DNA of 64,000 bases from CAYREV01 sp964423345. Its GTDB lineage: Bacteria > Bacteroidota > Rhodothermia > Balneolales > Balneolaceae. The stretch spans positions 79,208 through 143,207 of the forward strand of contig CAYREV010000003.1 of assembly GCA_964423345.1 (NCBI GenBank), given 5' to 3'. This document shows positions 42,806-51,427 of this stretch, one piece after another. Within the stretch, counting starts at the first letter, position 1. Each line of letters begins with the position of its first letter. The position numbers were made by a program, and so were the translations under genes. The notes below the pieces were generated by a model. That model did no database searches, was not told the DNA's origin, and saw nothing but the letters and a program-made list of their open reading frames with translations.

Positions 42806-44525
42806 CAACAATCAGGGTGATGTCGTCATACTGGACTTCCTTTGCAAAGTCATTCACATCTTCCGCAATCGCCCCCATAATTTTATCGGCTGATTGATCC
42901 CGGTGTTTTTGAATGCATTGAACGAGCCGTTCTTCCCCATATTCCTCTGTCTCGTCCGGGTTAAGGGCCTCGGTGACACCGTCGGTATAGAATACCAGCA
43001 CATCTTCCGATTGTATTGTAACCGTTTGTTCTTCATAGGGGGTCATGGAGGGCATCGCTCCCAGAATTAAGCCCCCTGCCTCAAGCTCCTCGACGGCATC
43101 CGTTCCCTTCCTGAAGAGCAGGGGGGGATTGTGACCTGCATTTACGTACCGGAACACCGAATTATCAGGATTGAAAAGTCCCCAGAAAAAAGTGATGAAT
43201 TTGTCGGAGGGAGTGTTTTCGTAAATAATTTCGTTGACTCTTCCGGATGCGTCGGCCAGCGTTATATCTATGGGAAGAAGGAGGTGTAGCATGGCCTGGA
43301 GGTTGGCCATCAGCAGGGCGGCGGGGATGCCTTTGCCGGTAACATCGGCAATGGCAAACAACAGGTTTTTATCCGGGGTCTCCAGTATATCATAATAATC
43401 GCCTCCCACCTGTTGGGACGATATGTTGGTAGCCGCAATATCCAGTTTGTCGGTTTGCGGTATGGGGTCCGGAAGCAGGCCCTGCTGGATGCTCTTGGCG
43501 ATATTCAACTCTTCTTCAAGTCGCTCTTTTTCAATTCGCTCTTCGAGCAGGTAGGTTTTCTGTACCGACAGGAGGGCAAGGTTGCCCAGTGAACGAAGAA
43601 AATTGTAATCCGATGAGGAGTACTTCTCACCATTGGCGCGGGCGCCTACCCCGACCAGGCCAATCTTTTCATTTTGAAATTTCAGGCCGATAAGGGCTTT
43701 GATCTCCTGTTCCCTGAGAAAGGGCACCTCCTTTTCAAGATCCCGGTCCACTTCAACAAGGTCTTCATCGAGGGCAAAAAGTTTGTCCATTTCAGCATCT
43801 GTCAGCTCACGGTTGATCCCGCTTCGTCCAGCAACTTCCCGCTCTCCCTCGTGTTCGAGGATAAAGAAGAATTTTCTAATCAGCATCTGTCCGAGCATGG
43901 CAAACTTGAAGACCCTGACGATTTCGTCACGGTCGACCATCATATTGAAATCCTTGCTCAGATCGAAAAGGGTGTTCAGCTCATATACCTTGCGGTCGAG
44001 CATTCGGTTTATACGCCGCAGTTCCGTAAACATACGGGAGTTGGCGATAGCTACCGAAGAGATGATGGAGAGGCTTTCCACAAACTCCAATTCCCGCTGG
44101 TTGAGTGGCTTGCCGTTGCCTTTGGGCCCCAGGCACAAAAAACCGATATGGTTATTGCTGGTCTGCAGGTTGAAGAGGGTACAGTGCTCTTCATTTTCAA
44201 TAAGATCGGGTATTTCCACCTCGTCGATACCGCAACGGATAACCGAACGCTGTCGGATGGAAGGGTCTATTTCCAGGTCGAGGACCGTGCCTTCGTCGGG
44301 ACAGGAGCGCCCTTTGGCTTTGGAAATGACATAGGTTTCATCGACCGGCTGGTAAATGAGTATAATGCCCTTGGTAACCATGAGCTTGCCCATGGTGATA
44401 AGCAGGAGGTTGTTGAGGACAAAGTCCATGTCCTGTGACTCAATAAGCAGCCGGGAGGTCTCAAGGAGGGTCTTCAGCTCAAAACGGGAGTGAAGGTTGT
44501 CATTGTGGGTTGAGGTGTCAGGCAA
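42792..44525 (-). CDS. GAF-SpoIIE (RsbU-like) PP2C phosphatase
   Basis: A 577-residue serine phosphatase. Two GAF-like domains (about 20-160 and 185-330) precede a coiled coil (EERIEKERLEEELNIAKSIQQGLLPDPIP). The SpoIIE domain (about 365-577) has QQVGGDYYDIL and IADVTGKGIPAALLMANLQA for metal binding, then VFYTDGVTEALNPD. RsbU-type enzymes dephosphorylate an RsbV-like STAS antagonist after sensing a signal. The two upstream genes on the same strand encode exactly such a STAS protein and an RsbW-like kinase, so the three form a partner-switching module. Confidence 0.92.
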   Translation of the reverse strand: MPDTSTHNDNLHSRFELKTLLETSRLLIESQDMDFVLNNLLLITMGKLMVTKGIILIYQPVDETYVISKAKGRSCPDEGTVLDLEIDPSIRQRSVIRCGIDEVEIPDLIENEEHCTLFNLQTSNNHIGFLCLGPKGNGKPLNQRELEFVESLSIISSVAIANSRMFTELRRINRMLDRKVYELNTLFDLSKDFNMMVDRDEIVRVFKFAMLGQMLIRKFFFILEHEGEREVAGRSGINRELTDAEMDKLFALDEDLVEVDRDLEKEVPFLREQEIKALIGLKFQNEKIGLVGVGARANGEKYSSSDYNFLRSLGNLALLSVQKTYLLEERIEKERLEEELNIAKSIQQGLLPDPIPQTDKLDIAATNISSQQVGGDYYDILETPDKNLLFAIADVTGKGIPAALLMANLQAMLHLLLPIDITLADASGRVNEIIYENTPSDKFITFFWGLFNPDNSVFRYVNAGHNPPLLFRKGTDAVEELEAGGLILGAMPSMTPYEEQTVTIQSEDVLVFYTDGVTEALNPDETEEYGEERLVQCIQKHRDQSADKIMGAIAEDVNDFAKEVQYDDITLIVVKAH

Positions 44526-44530
44526 ATCGG

Positions 44531-44953
44531 TCAGAGTTTTTTTGACATGCGGATCTCGTTGGTAGGGCCGTCGTTCAGGTATCTGACATCGTCCATAAGC
44601 TTCTTGATCAGGAAGACACCGACGCCGCCCCTTTTTTTCTCTTTAATCTTTTGGCGGACGTCCGGTTTGCTGTAGTCGGAGGGGTCGAACGCTTCACCGG
44701 TGTCGAGCAGTGAAACCCAGAATTCGTCGTTGTTAAAACCCAATTCAATATCTACAGATTTTTTCTCGTCATTCTTGTAGGAATGTTTGATGATATTGGT
44801 ATAGGCTTCGTCGACCGCCAGCCGGATATCTGCCACATCCTGTTTTTTGAAGCCGAAATTTTTTGCATGCCCGGCCACGAAATCGCGCACTTCGGCCAGG
44901 TGCTTCGTAGAAGCCTTGACGGAGATGGAATATTTGGAATTGCGCTTGCTCAA
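44531..44953 (-). CDS. RsbW-like anti-sigma factor / serine kinase
   Basis: A 140-residue HATPase. The N box is IRLAVDEAYTNIIKHSY; the G1 box is LLDTGEAFDPSDY; KKRGGVGVFLIKKLMDDVRYL is the G2/G3 region. RsbW proteins hold a sigma factor or other target until the unphosphorylated antagonist displaces it, and phosphorylate that antagonist. It lies 11 bases after the STAS gene and 5 bases before the phosphatase gene. No sigma-B-type sigma factor is encoded in this window, so the output target is unknown. Confidence 0.92.
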   Translation of the reverse strand: MSKRNSKYSISVKASTKHLAEVRDFVAGHAKNFGFKKQDVADIRLAVDEAYTNIIKHSYKNDEKKSVDIELGFNNDEFWVSLLDTGEAFDPSDYSKPDVRQKIKEKKRGGVGVFLIKKLMDDVRYLNDGPTNEIRMSKKL

Positions 44954-44964
44954 ATTAACGGCAA

Positions 44965-45321
44965 TTAGTTTTCTTCTTTTTGAAATTTATTGATGGCATC
45001 TTCCTCATCTTCAAGGATGTCGTACAAGGTTGGAAATCCCAGCAGGTCAAACACATTGTACACCTTGGGGTTCATGTTCGTCAGCTTTATGTCGCCGCCA
45101 AGGTTGCGTACATCTTCTATGTAGGCCATAAAGACCCCCAGGCCGGCACTGGCTATGTAGTCAAGGTCATCGCAATTGACGATGATGTTGTGCTTCTCCC
45201 TGTCGATAAGCGATTTAAGAGAATTTTCTAATTGCGAGGCCGTATGTGCATCCAGTTCTCCGCTGAGTTCCAGCACATCGAAGGAGTTTATTTCTCTGTG
45301 ATTGATTTTAAAGTTTTTCAT
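44965..45321 (-). CDS. RsbV-like STAS anti-sigma factor antagonist
   Basis: A 118-residue STAS protein. LELSGELDAHTASQLENSL is the conserved first half and DLDYIASAGLGVFMAYIEDV holds the phosphorylatable Ser58. The C-terminus extends about 10 acidic residues beyond the fold. First gene of the RsbV-RsbW-RsbU operon on the minus strand. Confidence 0.92.
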   Translation of the reverse strand: MKNFKINHREINSFDVLELSGELDAHTASQLENSLKSLIDREKHNIIVNCDDLDYIASAGLGVFMAYIEDVRNLGGDIKLTNMNPKVYNVFDLLGFPTLYDILEDEEDAINKFQKEEN

Positions 45322-45653
45322 CGCTTCTTATTAATTGATTGAAAACAGTCCTTAATAAATTGTTTTTGAGATGATAAACATAAAAAAAATTAAGAACATG
45401 CCTCGCCTAAAGATATTGGTTGCAGGGAATTGGCGGGGCTTGACGCCCGGTGACTTGTACCGTACGTATCATAGAGAGAAAGGATTCAAAAAAAATAGGA
45501 CCTCACACGTATCAGGTGTGAGGTCCTGACTATTCATCAAGAGAGACGCTACTTGAGCGCAACTCAAAATACAAAATTACTTAACTATTAAACAATTAAA
45601 ATTTTAATAGAGTCTCCCGGCGATGTTAAAGCTTATTAAATGAACAGTATTTT
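45322..45653. other. Intergenic region, 332 bases, holding one hairpin
   Basis: It lies upstream of the STAS gene and downstream of the hydrolase gene, both on the minus strand. Apart from the 12-bp-stem terminator at 45488-45527 it shows only AT-rich, unstructured sequence; the part near 45330-45450 should hold the rsbV-like promoter. Confidence 0.6.
45488..45527 (-). terminator. Strong terminator hairpin, minus strand
   Basis: A perfect 12-bp stem AGGACCTCACAC (45497-45508)/GTGTGAGGTCCT (45516-45527), loop GTATCAG. The A8 run at 45488-45495 reads as T8 on the minus strand. It lies 127 bases past the hydrolase stop codon, so it ends that operon with an unusually long 3' tail. Confidence 0.85.
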
Positions 45654-46577
45654 TTAGCGGTTTTCGGCAGTCATCAGATTCATAAAAGCCGCCGTTTTAT
45701 CCCGTATTATATCCAGGCTGTTGCTGTACAATTCGGATGGCAGGATGTGGGTGCCGGCATCGGGGAAATTTTGCAGATGGATGTTATCGCCGGATGTTCC
45801 GAGTTGGGCAGCCATCTTTTTTATGGCATCGACCGAAACTACGGTATCCTGTTCCTGCCTGTTTTTATAATAGTATCCTATGAATGCCGGGCATCCCACA
45901 GCCGAAAAGGTAGAGGGTTGCATATATCGCCCTATAAAGGTTCCGAGGGACAGCAGCCCCTGCATGGAGTACCGGCTGTACCATATTTCCTCTGCCCGTC
46001 TGCTTGCTGCAGGCGAGGGGATCAGGTAGTTCTTTCCCGGTATGACTTTGAGCAACTTCCTGCCCGGGGAGGAGGTGAGCAGGTGGTGCCTGATTCCATA
46101 AAATTTGATGAGTGGGGCATACAAAATAAGTCCGGCAATCTTCCTGCCATACTGCGGATGGGCCGCCAGGTAGAGTGCCAGCGATCCCCCGGCAGAGGTC
46201 CCCATAAGAATAACTTGTTCGCCGATCCGCTGCCCTATCCTACAGGCGGTTTCTGCCGAACCGGCCAGTGAATCGGCCGTCAAATCTGCAAGCGGGGTGT
46301 CCGTCTGCAATCCATGGCGGCTAAGCCGTGGCAGGAACAGGTTGCATCCGAAGCGTCGGGCAATGTCGCGGTGCAGGGGATGCCCTTCGCCCCGGCTCGC
46401 CTTGAAGCCGTGAAGATATACCAGGGAGTAGGGGGTCTTTCGGGGGTGTTCAGGACGATTCCAGATAATCCGGGCTTTTGCAGCAGGTTTGACTCCGTTT
46501 GTACGGTCTTCCCGGTCGCCCAACCACCGTTCCAGTGCTGCGGGGTCATGCGGTATGGCAGGTTGGTTGTTCTTCAT
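45654..46577 (-). CDS. Alpha/beta hydrolase
   Basis: A 307-residue serine hydrolase. The oxyanion-type VYLHGFKASRGEGHPLHRDIARRFGCNLFLPRLSRHG is followed by the nucleophile elbow LMGTSAGGSLALYL with Ser128. The late Asp (TVVSVDAIKKM) and His (DAGTHILPSELYS) complete a triad. There is no signal peptide, so it is probably cytosolic; the substrate is unknown, an esterase or carboxylesterase-like role is likely. Its ATG overlaps the stop of the upstream lipoprotein gene by 4 bases (ATGA), so they are translationally coupled. Confidence 0.88.
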   Translation of the reverse strand: MKNNQPAIPHDPAALERWLGDREDRTNGVKPAAKARIIWNRPEHPRKTPYSLVYLHGFKASRGEGHPLHRDIARRFGCNLFLPRLSRHGLQTDTPLADLTADSLAGSAETACRIGQRIGEQVILMGTSAGGSLALYLAAHPQYGRKIAGLILYAPLIKFYGIRHHLLTSSPGRKLLKVIPGKNYLIPSPAASRRAEEIWYSRYSMQGLLSLGTFIGRYMQPSTFSAVGCPAFIGYYYKNRQEQDTVVSVDAIKKMAAQLGTSGDNIHLQNFPDAGTHILPSELYSNSLDIIRDKTAAFMNLMTAENR

Positions 46578-47116
46578 GAATGGTTCGGTACGGCCGGGTA
46601 GGGTTTAAAAAGTTTTCGGAGTTGGCCGGGCAGCTGTTCATACAGCTGCTCGCGGGAGTCGAAGGGGAGCCGTGTGCTGGATCGCCAGACCAGCTCGCCG
46701 GTATGGGCATCCACCAGGTCGACGACCAGGGTGTGCGGGGCATAGCGGCTGAAGCTTTCACCGCTTTCAATAAAGGGTTCGGCCGCCCACCCGATATTAT
46801 ATTCAATGATGGCCGGTTTTCTTTTGGTGTCTACAAGAGCATAGTAATAGACCAGCAGGTCGGGCTCGGCCGCGGTTTGTTCCAGCCCCTTGGCAGGAAG
46901 GATAAAGTTAATCTCCCGCTTGATACGTTCTTTAAACTGTATCCATGAAAAGGAGGGATCGTCGCTGGAAGCCAGTGTGGGAGAGGCTATTTGATAGCTT
47001 TGGTACGCCTGGTAGTCAACGGCAGCAGCAGGCTGTGCTGCCTGTTCACCGGCCTTGCAACTGAAAAGTCCAGTGGCGGATAGCAGTAACAGGCTTATGA
47101 GAGTTGAGCGGTGCAT
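46574..47116 (-). CDS. DUF4136 lipoprotein
   Basis: A 180-residue lipoprotein: signal peptide with lipobox TGLFSC (Cys20 from the chosen ATG; two more Met codons precede it). The body (VDYQAYQSYQIASPTL, FKERIKREINFILPAKGLEQTAAEPDLLVYYYALVD, HTLVVDLVDAHTGELVWRSS) matches DUF4136, a common Bacteroidota/Proteobacteria outer-membrane lipoprotein family of unknown function. Coupled to the downstream hydrolase gene. Confidence 0.88.
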   Translation of the reverse strand: MHRSTLISLLLLSATGLFSCKAGEQAAQPAAAVDYQAYQSYQIASPTLASSDDPSFSWIQFKERIKREINFILPAKGLEQTAAEPDLLVYYYALVDTKRKPAIIEYNIGWAAEPFIESGESFSRYAPHTLVVDLVDAHTGELVWRSSTRLPFDSREQLYEQLPGQLRKLFKPYPAVPNHS

Positions 47117-47133
47117 CATAAAATACAAATTAT

Positions 47134-47167
47134 AAAAGCACCGTCGGTGTATTTCGACGGTGCTTTT
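47134..47167 (-). terminator. Bidirectional-looking terminator after the SPOR gene
   Basis: AAAAGCACCGTCG (47134-47146) pairs perfectly with CGACGGTGCTTTT (47155-47167) around an 8-base loop, with A and T runs as the outer ends. It terminates the SPOR gene before the next minus-strand operon. Confidence 0.88.
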
Positions 47168-47216
47168 GAAGAAATTTCGGAATATCAGCCGGACCTGTTA
47201 AGAGCCCGTTGATCCT

Positions 47217-47768
47217 TTATTCCTTCATTGTCTCTTCCGTTTCCTCTTCCGTTTCTTCTTCCTCTTCCTCTTCCATTTTTTCCTCCTTGGTGAGGGAGAT
47301 CCAGGACCGGGCATTATAGTCATCCATCAGTTTTTCCCGGAATTTTTCGGCTATGGCCTTCGTGGCAAATTTACCCAGTCTCACCCTGAACCAAATATTT
47401 CCGGTTTCTTCATTGCCGTGTTTAACCACATAGGCGTTTTCGAACCCCCGGTTGTTCCATTTGCCCACTTGTCCCTGTGCCTTGTCCCGGGATCTCCAGG
47501 CTTCAACCTGTACGGCAAAACTTCCGTTTTCGTCAAATTTAATCTGGCTTTCTTCTTGTTTCTTTTGTTCGGCCGCATTAATACTGTCTTGCCTGGCCTG
47601 CCGGATGCTGTCGAGCCGCTGCTGCTGGAGCCGCTGCTGGCGAACCTGCTCGAGTGAATCCCGGCGAGCCTGCTCCTGTTGCCTTTTTTCCTCTTCGCTC
47701 GGCCCGCATGCGCTCATCAAACCTACGATTAAGATGGCAGATGTAATCCAAATAAGTGTCTGTCTCAT
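47217..47768 (-). CDS. SPOR-domain lipoprotein
   Basis: A 183-residue lipoprotein (lipobox GLMSAC, Cys21). A Gln/Arg-rich coiled-coil linker (about 25-75: RRDSLEQVRQQRLQQQRLDSI) leads to a SPOR domain (about 83-160: GSFAVQVEAWRSRDKAQGQVGKWNNRGFENAYVV, IWFRVRLGKFATKAIAEKFREKL). The last 20 residues are almost all Glu. SPOR domains bind denuded glycan strands of septal peptidoglycan, suggesting a role at the division site. It is a single-gene unit with its own terminator. Confidence 0.9.
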   Translation of the reverse strand: MRQTLIWITSAILIVGLMSACGPSEEEKRQQEQARRDSLEQVRQQRLQQQRLDSIRQARQDSINAAEQKKQEESQIKFDENGSFAVQVEAWRSRDKAQGQVGKWNNRGFENAYVVKHGNEETGNIWFRVRLGKFATKAIAEKFREKLMDDYNARSWISLTKEEKMEEEEEEETEEETEETMKE

Positions 47769-47931
47769 AATTTTCTTGTGTAAATTTTAAAGTGTACTTG
47801 CTATACCCGAATCATACTTATGGTACTAAAAAAATAAACGGTCTAAAAGTCTCCGCAGGAATATACCTTAAATATTGTTTTTGTTGCAATTAGATAAAAT
47901 GTTTATGCAGGTTGCTTAGAACGCCCTTTCT

Positions 47932-47950
47932 ATTTAGATTTGGTCTAAAT
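47932..47950 (+). promoter_or_regulatory. Possible metal-repressor operator upstream of the ABC permease
   Basis: ATTTAGATTTGGTCTAAAT is a 7-bp inverted repeat (ATTTAGA/TCTAAAT) with a 5-base spacer, 75 bases before the permease frame. A half-site GGTCTAAA recurs at 47840-47847. The shape resembles DtxR/MntR-type sites, fitting an iron transporter. No such regulator lies in the window. Confidence 0.45.
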
Positions 47951-48024
47951 TTCCATGTCATCTCTCTGCTTAATCAACAAAAATTTTAGGTATTCAGGCA
48001 CATAGAAAAAAGACTCCGTGGTAT

Positions 48025-49557
48025 TTGCTTGCCATCGCCCTGGTGATAGCCATCGGTGTCTTATTGCCCCTGTTCTATCTTTTGATTCGGGCGTTCGGGG
48101 CCTCTCCGGAAATGTTATCAAACATTGTGTTTCGGGTGCGAAACCTGCGTCTGCTGGGCAATACCCTGTTGCTGGCCTTTGGTGTACTGGTAGTGGATAC
48201 CCTTATCGCACTGCCGCTGGCTTACCTTTCAGCCCGATGCCGGATTAAGGCAAGGAGGGCGGTTACCCTGCTGGGTGTGCTTCCCCTGGCCATACCGGGC
48301 TACGTGATGGCCTACGCCTTTTTGGGGCTGGGCGGCTATAATGGGATCATAGAGCAGCTGTTCGGGGTGCCGGTCCCCCGCATAAGCGGGTTCTGGGGTT
48401 CCCTGCTGGTGTTGTCTCTTTGTACGTTTCCCTATCTCTACCTGAACCTGAGGACGGCCTTGCTGGGGATGGACCCATCCATTGAGGAGGCTTCCCGTTC
48501 GCTGGGGCATGATGCCCGCTCCACCTTTCTGCATGTGGTGCTGCCCCAGCTGCGGCCCGCCTACCTGGCCGGTACCCTGCTGGTCAGCCTCCATGTTTTC
48601 GGCGATTTCGGCACGGTTTCGTTAATGCGGTTTGAAACGTTCAGCTATGCGCTCTACCTGCAGTATATATCGGCCTATGACCGTATCTATGCAGCCTGGC
48701 TGGCCCTGATGCTGCTGGGGCTTACTACCGCCGCACTGGTGTTGGAATACCGCCTGCTGAAGAGAGCTATTTATCACCGGCTGGGCAGGGGGGCGGCCAG
48801 GATGAGAACCTATCTGAAACTGGGGCCCTGGAAGGCTGCCGCCTATATCTTTGTGATTGTCCTCTTTGTGATAGCTATTCTGTTGCCCGTCACATCTATT
48901 GGGTACTGGGTCAACCAGACCGCTTTTACCCGTGTAGCCGGCGACCTGTTGACTTCTTTTGCCAATTCCGTCAAGGCCTCGGCCCCCGCGGCCCTGTTGA
49001 CAACCCTGCTGGCCCTGCCGCTGGCCTACATCGGGGTGCGGTATAAAACCCGGTTGAGCGATCCCATTGAGCGGGTGGCCTACCTGGGTTATGCGACCCC
49101 GCCCCTGGCTTTTGCCCTGGCATTCGTCTTCTTCTCCCTGTATGTCTCCACAGCCCTTTACCAGTCCCTGCTTCTGCTTGTTATTGTGTACTCTCTTCAT
49201 TTCCTGGCCGAAGCGATCGGCCCGATACGAAGCTCCCTGTACCAGGCTCCGCCTCAACTGGAAGAGGCCGCACGGTCGATGGGCTATTCGGCCGCCAAGT
49301 CATTTTTCAAGGTGACTCTGCCCCTGTTGAGAGGTGGAATTATTGCCGCCTCTTCTTTGGTTTTCTTATCTGCCATGAAAGAACTGTCTATCACCTTTTT
49401 ACTCTCGCCTATAGGTTTTGATACCCTGGCGCTGAGTGCATGGTCCTATACGGGCGAGGCAATGTTTGCCGAAGCGGCACCGTTTGCCTTGACAATACTT
49501 TTGTTTTCTGCGTTATTTGTCGGATTTTTATTTACGAAAGAGTGGAAAAAAACATGA
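48025..49557 (+). CDS. Iron(III)-type ABC transporter permease (FbpB/SfuB-like)
   Basis: A roughly 510-residue permease with two fused BPD_transp_1 halves. EAA loops are EEASRSLGHDARSTFLHVVLPQL in half one and EEAARSMGYSAAKSFFKVTLPLL in half two, each with the conserved EEA/Gly. About 12 membrane segments. No ATG precedes the first helix: the frame is open from 47974 and encodes a basic stretch (HRKKTPWYLL) just before the TTG at 48025, so an upstream non-ATG start is likely. The next gene is the ATPase, overlapping by 4 bases. No periplasmic binding protein is adjacent, unlike typical fbpABC. Iron as substrate is an inference from family resemblance. Confidence 0.88.
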   Translation: MLAIALVIAIGVLLPLFYLLIRAFGASPEMLSNIVFRVRNLRLLGNTLLLAFGVLVVDTLIALPLAYLSARCRIKARRAVTLLGVLPLAIPGYVMAYAFLGLGGYNGIIEQLFGVPVPRISGFWGSLLVLSLCTFPYLYLNLRTALLGMDPSIEEASRSLGHDARSTFLHVVLPQLRPAYLAGTLLVSLHVFGDFGTVSLMRFETFSYALYLQYISAYDRIYAAWLALMLLGLTTAALVLEYRLLKRAIYHRLGRGAARMRTYLKLGPWKAAAYIFVIVLFVIAILLPVTSIGYWVNQTAFTRVAGDLLTSFANSVKASAPAALLTTLLALPLAYIGVRYKTRLSDPIERVAYLGYATPPLAFALAFVFFSLYVSTALYQSLLLLVIVYSLHFLAEAIGPIRSSLYQAPPQLEEAARSMGYSAAKSFFKVTLPLLRGGIIAASSLVFLSAMKELSITFLLSPIGFDTLALSAWSYTGEAMFAEAAPFALTILLFSALFVGFLFTKEWKKT

Positions 49558-50603
49558 AAAAGCTTTTAAACGTATCAAATCTATCCAAGGCCTTTGACGA
49601 GACGGGTCGCGTGGTCGACCGGGTGAGTTTTACCGTGAAGGAACACGAGATCTTTGCCTTGCTGGGTCCCAGCGGGTGTGGAAAGACGACCTGCCTGCGC
49701 CTGATTGCCGGATTTGAGCGGGCGGATGAGGGAGAGGTTGAGATTGAACAGCAGTTGCTGGAGTCGCCGGATCACCATGTGGCTCCACAGGACCGGGGTA
49801 TTGGTTTTGTATTTCAGGATTACGCCCTTTTCCCACACCTGTCCGCTTTGGAAAATGTGGCTTTCGGCCTGACGGACATTCCCAAATATAAACGAGAGGT
49901 GTTTGCCGAAGAGGTGTTGTGCCGTACGGGGATGGGAGATTACAAGCATCGCAATCCCAGTGAGCTTTCCGGCGGGCAGCAGCAGCGTGTGGCTCTTGCC
50001 CGTGCGATCGCACCCAAGCCCAAGCTGGTTCTGCTCGACGAGCCTTTTTCGAACCTGGATGCCATCCTGCGGGATACGACTCGCAAGGAGGTGAGGAGCA
50101 TACTCAAAAAAGCGGGGATGAGCGCTTTGCTGGTGACGCACGACCAGGAGGAAGCGCTCTCTTTTGCGGACCGCATAGCCGTGATGAACGAGGGAAGAAT
50201 TGAGCAGATAGGCACTCCCGAGGAGGTATATTACCAGCCTAAAACGAAGTTTGTGGCACAGTTTCTCGGCCGCACCAATCTTTTTCATGCCGAGGCCACG
50301 GGCAGTTCCGAGATTGCTACGAAGCTGGGGCCGATGAAAATCAACTACGAAACCGAGGGAAGAGTCTTGTGTTCCATCCGCCCCGAACACCTCACCCTCC
50401 GTGAACCGACGGGAAGCGAATCGCCCGAAGAGATCGGAGTGGTTTTAAGCAGGGAATTTAAGGGCCACGATATTACATATCATGTCCTCCTTAACGGAGA
50501 GCGTTACCTGGTCCATACTGACAACAGGGTTCTCTTTGAGCCTGAAGACCGTGTGGTAATCAAGCCGCTGGAGTCGGCTGTAATACTGGACAACAATCAA
50601 TAA
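49554..50603 (+). CDS. ABC transporter ATP-binding protein (FbpC-like)
   Basis: A 349-residue nucleotide-binding subunit. The Walker A motif is GPSGCGKTT (residues 38-46), the signature LSGGQQQRVALARA, Walker B LVLLDEPFSNLDA and the switch His in LLVTHDQEEA. A TOBE-type regulatory domain fills about 265-349 (GSSEIATKLGPMKINYETEG, CSIRPEHLTLREPTG), as in FbpC/PotA-type importers. The ATG at 49554 overlaps the permease stop (ATGA). The frame extends upstream inside the permease gene, but without meaning. Confidence 0.92.
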   Translation: MKKLLNVSNLSKAFDETGRVVDRVSFTVKEHEIFALLGPSGCGKTTCLRLIAGFERADEGEVEIEQQLLESPDHHVAPQDRGIGFVFQDYALFPHLSALENVAFGLTDIPKYKREVFAEEVLCRTGMGDYKHRNPSELSGGQQQRVALARAIAPKPKLVLLDEPFSNLDAILRDTTRKEVRSILKKAGMSALLVTHDQEEALSFADRIAVMNEGRIEQIGTPEEVYYQPKTKFVAQFLGRTNLFHAEATGSSEIATKLGPMKINYETEGRVLCSIRPEHLTLREPTGSESPEEIGVVLSREFKGHDITYHVLLNGERYLVHTDNRVLFEPEDRVVIKPLESAVILDNNQ

Positions 50604-50618
50604 AACCAAACTATTGCC

Positions 50619-50897
50619 ATGACTTTTAGCGGAATCGTACTTCTTCTGATCATTGCGGCTATATGCGGCGGAATAGGCCAAAGCATTTCCGGCTATTCGA
50701 TGGGCGGCTGCCTGGTATCGATAGTGGTAGGTTTTATTGGCGCCTTAATCGGCAAGTGGCTGGCCGGTGAACTGGGCCTGACTTTTCTATTGCCCGTCAC
50801 CATCGACGGAGAGACCTTCCCCATCGTATGGTCTATTATCGGCTCCGCCATCTTTGCCCTGGGGGTTGGTATTCTCACGCGGGGCCGCCGGGGATAA
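50619..50897 (+). CDS. YeaQ/YmgE (GlsB)-family small membrane protein
   Basis: A 92-residue Gly-rich protein with three hydrophobic segments (about 4-22, 25-50, 68-87): IAAICGGIGQSISGYSMGGCLVSIVVGFIGALIGKWLAGELGL, the transglycosylase-associated protein pattern. The central loop VTIDGETFPIVW is longer than in YeaQ. Function in the family is poorly known, often linked to stress. It lies 15 bases after the ATPase gene and is probably co-transcribed. Confidence 0.85.
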   Translation: MTFSGIVLLLIIAAICGGIGQSISGYSMGGCLVSIVVGFIGALIGKWLAGELGLTFLLPVTIDGETFPIVWSIIGSAIFALGVGILTRGRRG

Positions 50898-50908
50898 GCC
50901 TGCCGAAC

Positions 50909-51427
50909 CTACCGGCTGCCGAAATCCTGGTTGTAGGGATTTTTGTCAAAGCCCGCCGTCAAGCGTATAAAACCGTGGTCGGTGGCATCATGACAGGCGT
51001 TGCACTTCTGAATCATGCTTTTTAGCTGTTTGCGCGCCTCGGCCCAGTCTGCACTTTCCACCGCCTTGTCGACCGGTTCGAATGAGGTGACAAGGAATGA
51101 GCCGGTTAGCTTTGCAATTTCATAGCCTTCATAGGTAGGCACGTCTTCCCTGATCTTTTCAGCAAGCTCCTCCATTTCGTGCAGGTAAAATTCGGCCAGT
51201 TCGGTATTCTCGGCATCTACGGCAAGGGCAAATTTGTGGGTGTACTGTTGCAGTGATGTCATGTAGCCCGCCAGTTCGGGTGTTTCATCACCCTCTTCAT
51301 GGCCGGCTTGCGGGTGAAACTGAGACTGGGATGGTGTGTCCGATTGCCGGTTGCCGGAGCAGTGGGTAATGAAGAGAGATATGATGAGAAAGCAGGAGAG
51401 GATAGCAGCGAGATTTATTTTGTTCAT
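50909..51427 (-). CDS. Secreted c-type haem (CxxCH) protein
   Basis: A 172-residue exported protein. The hydrophobic signal (ILSCFLIISLFITHC) ends in Cys23, but His at -1 makes lipidation doubtful. One CNACH motif (Cys142, Cys145, His146) lies near the C-terminus after a helical region, LTGSFLVTSFEPVDKAVESADW, with the overall helical pattern of cytochrome c'-like or small haem-binding domains. Probably a periplasmic or membrane-anchored electron carrier or ligand sensor. Convergent with the YeaQ-like gene. Confidence 0.8.
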   Translation of the reverse strand: MNKINLAAILSCFLIISLFITHCSGNRQSDTPSQSQFHPQAGHEEGDETPELAGYMTSLQQYTHKFALAVDAENTELAEFYLHEMEELAEKIREDVPTYEGYEIAKLTGSFLVTSFEPVDKAVESADWAEARKQLKSMIQKCNACHDATDHGFIRLTAGFDKNPYNQDFGSR

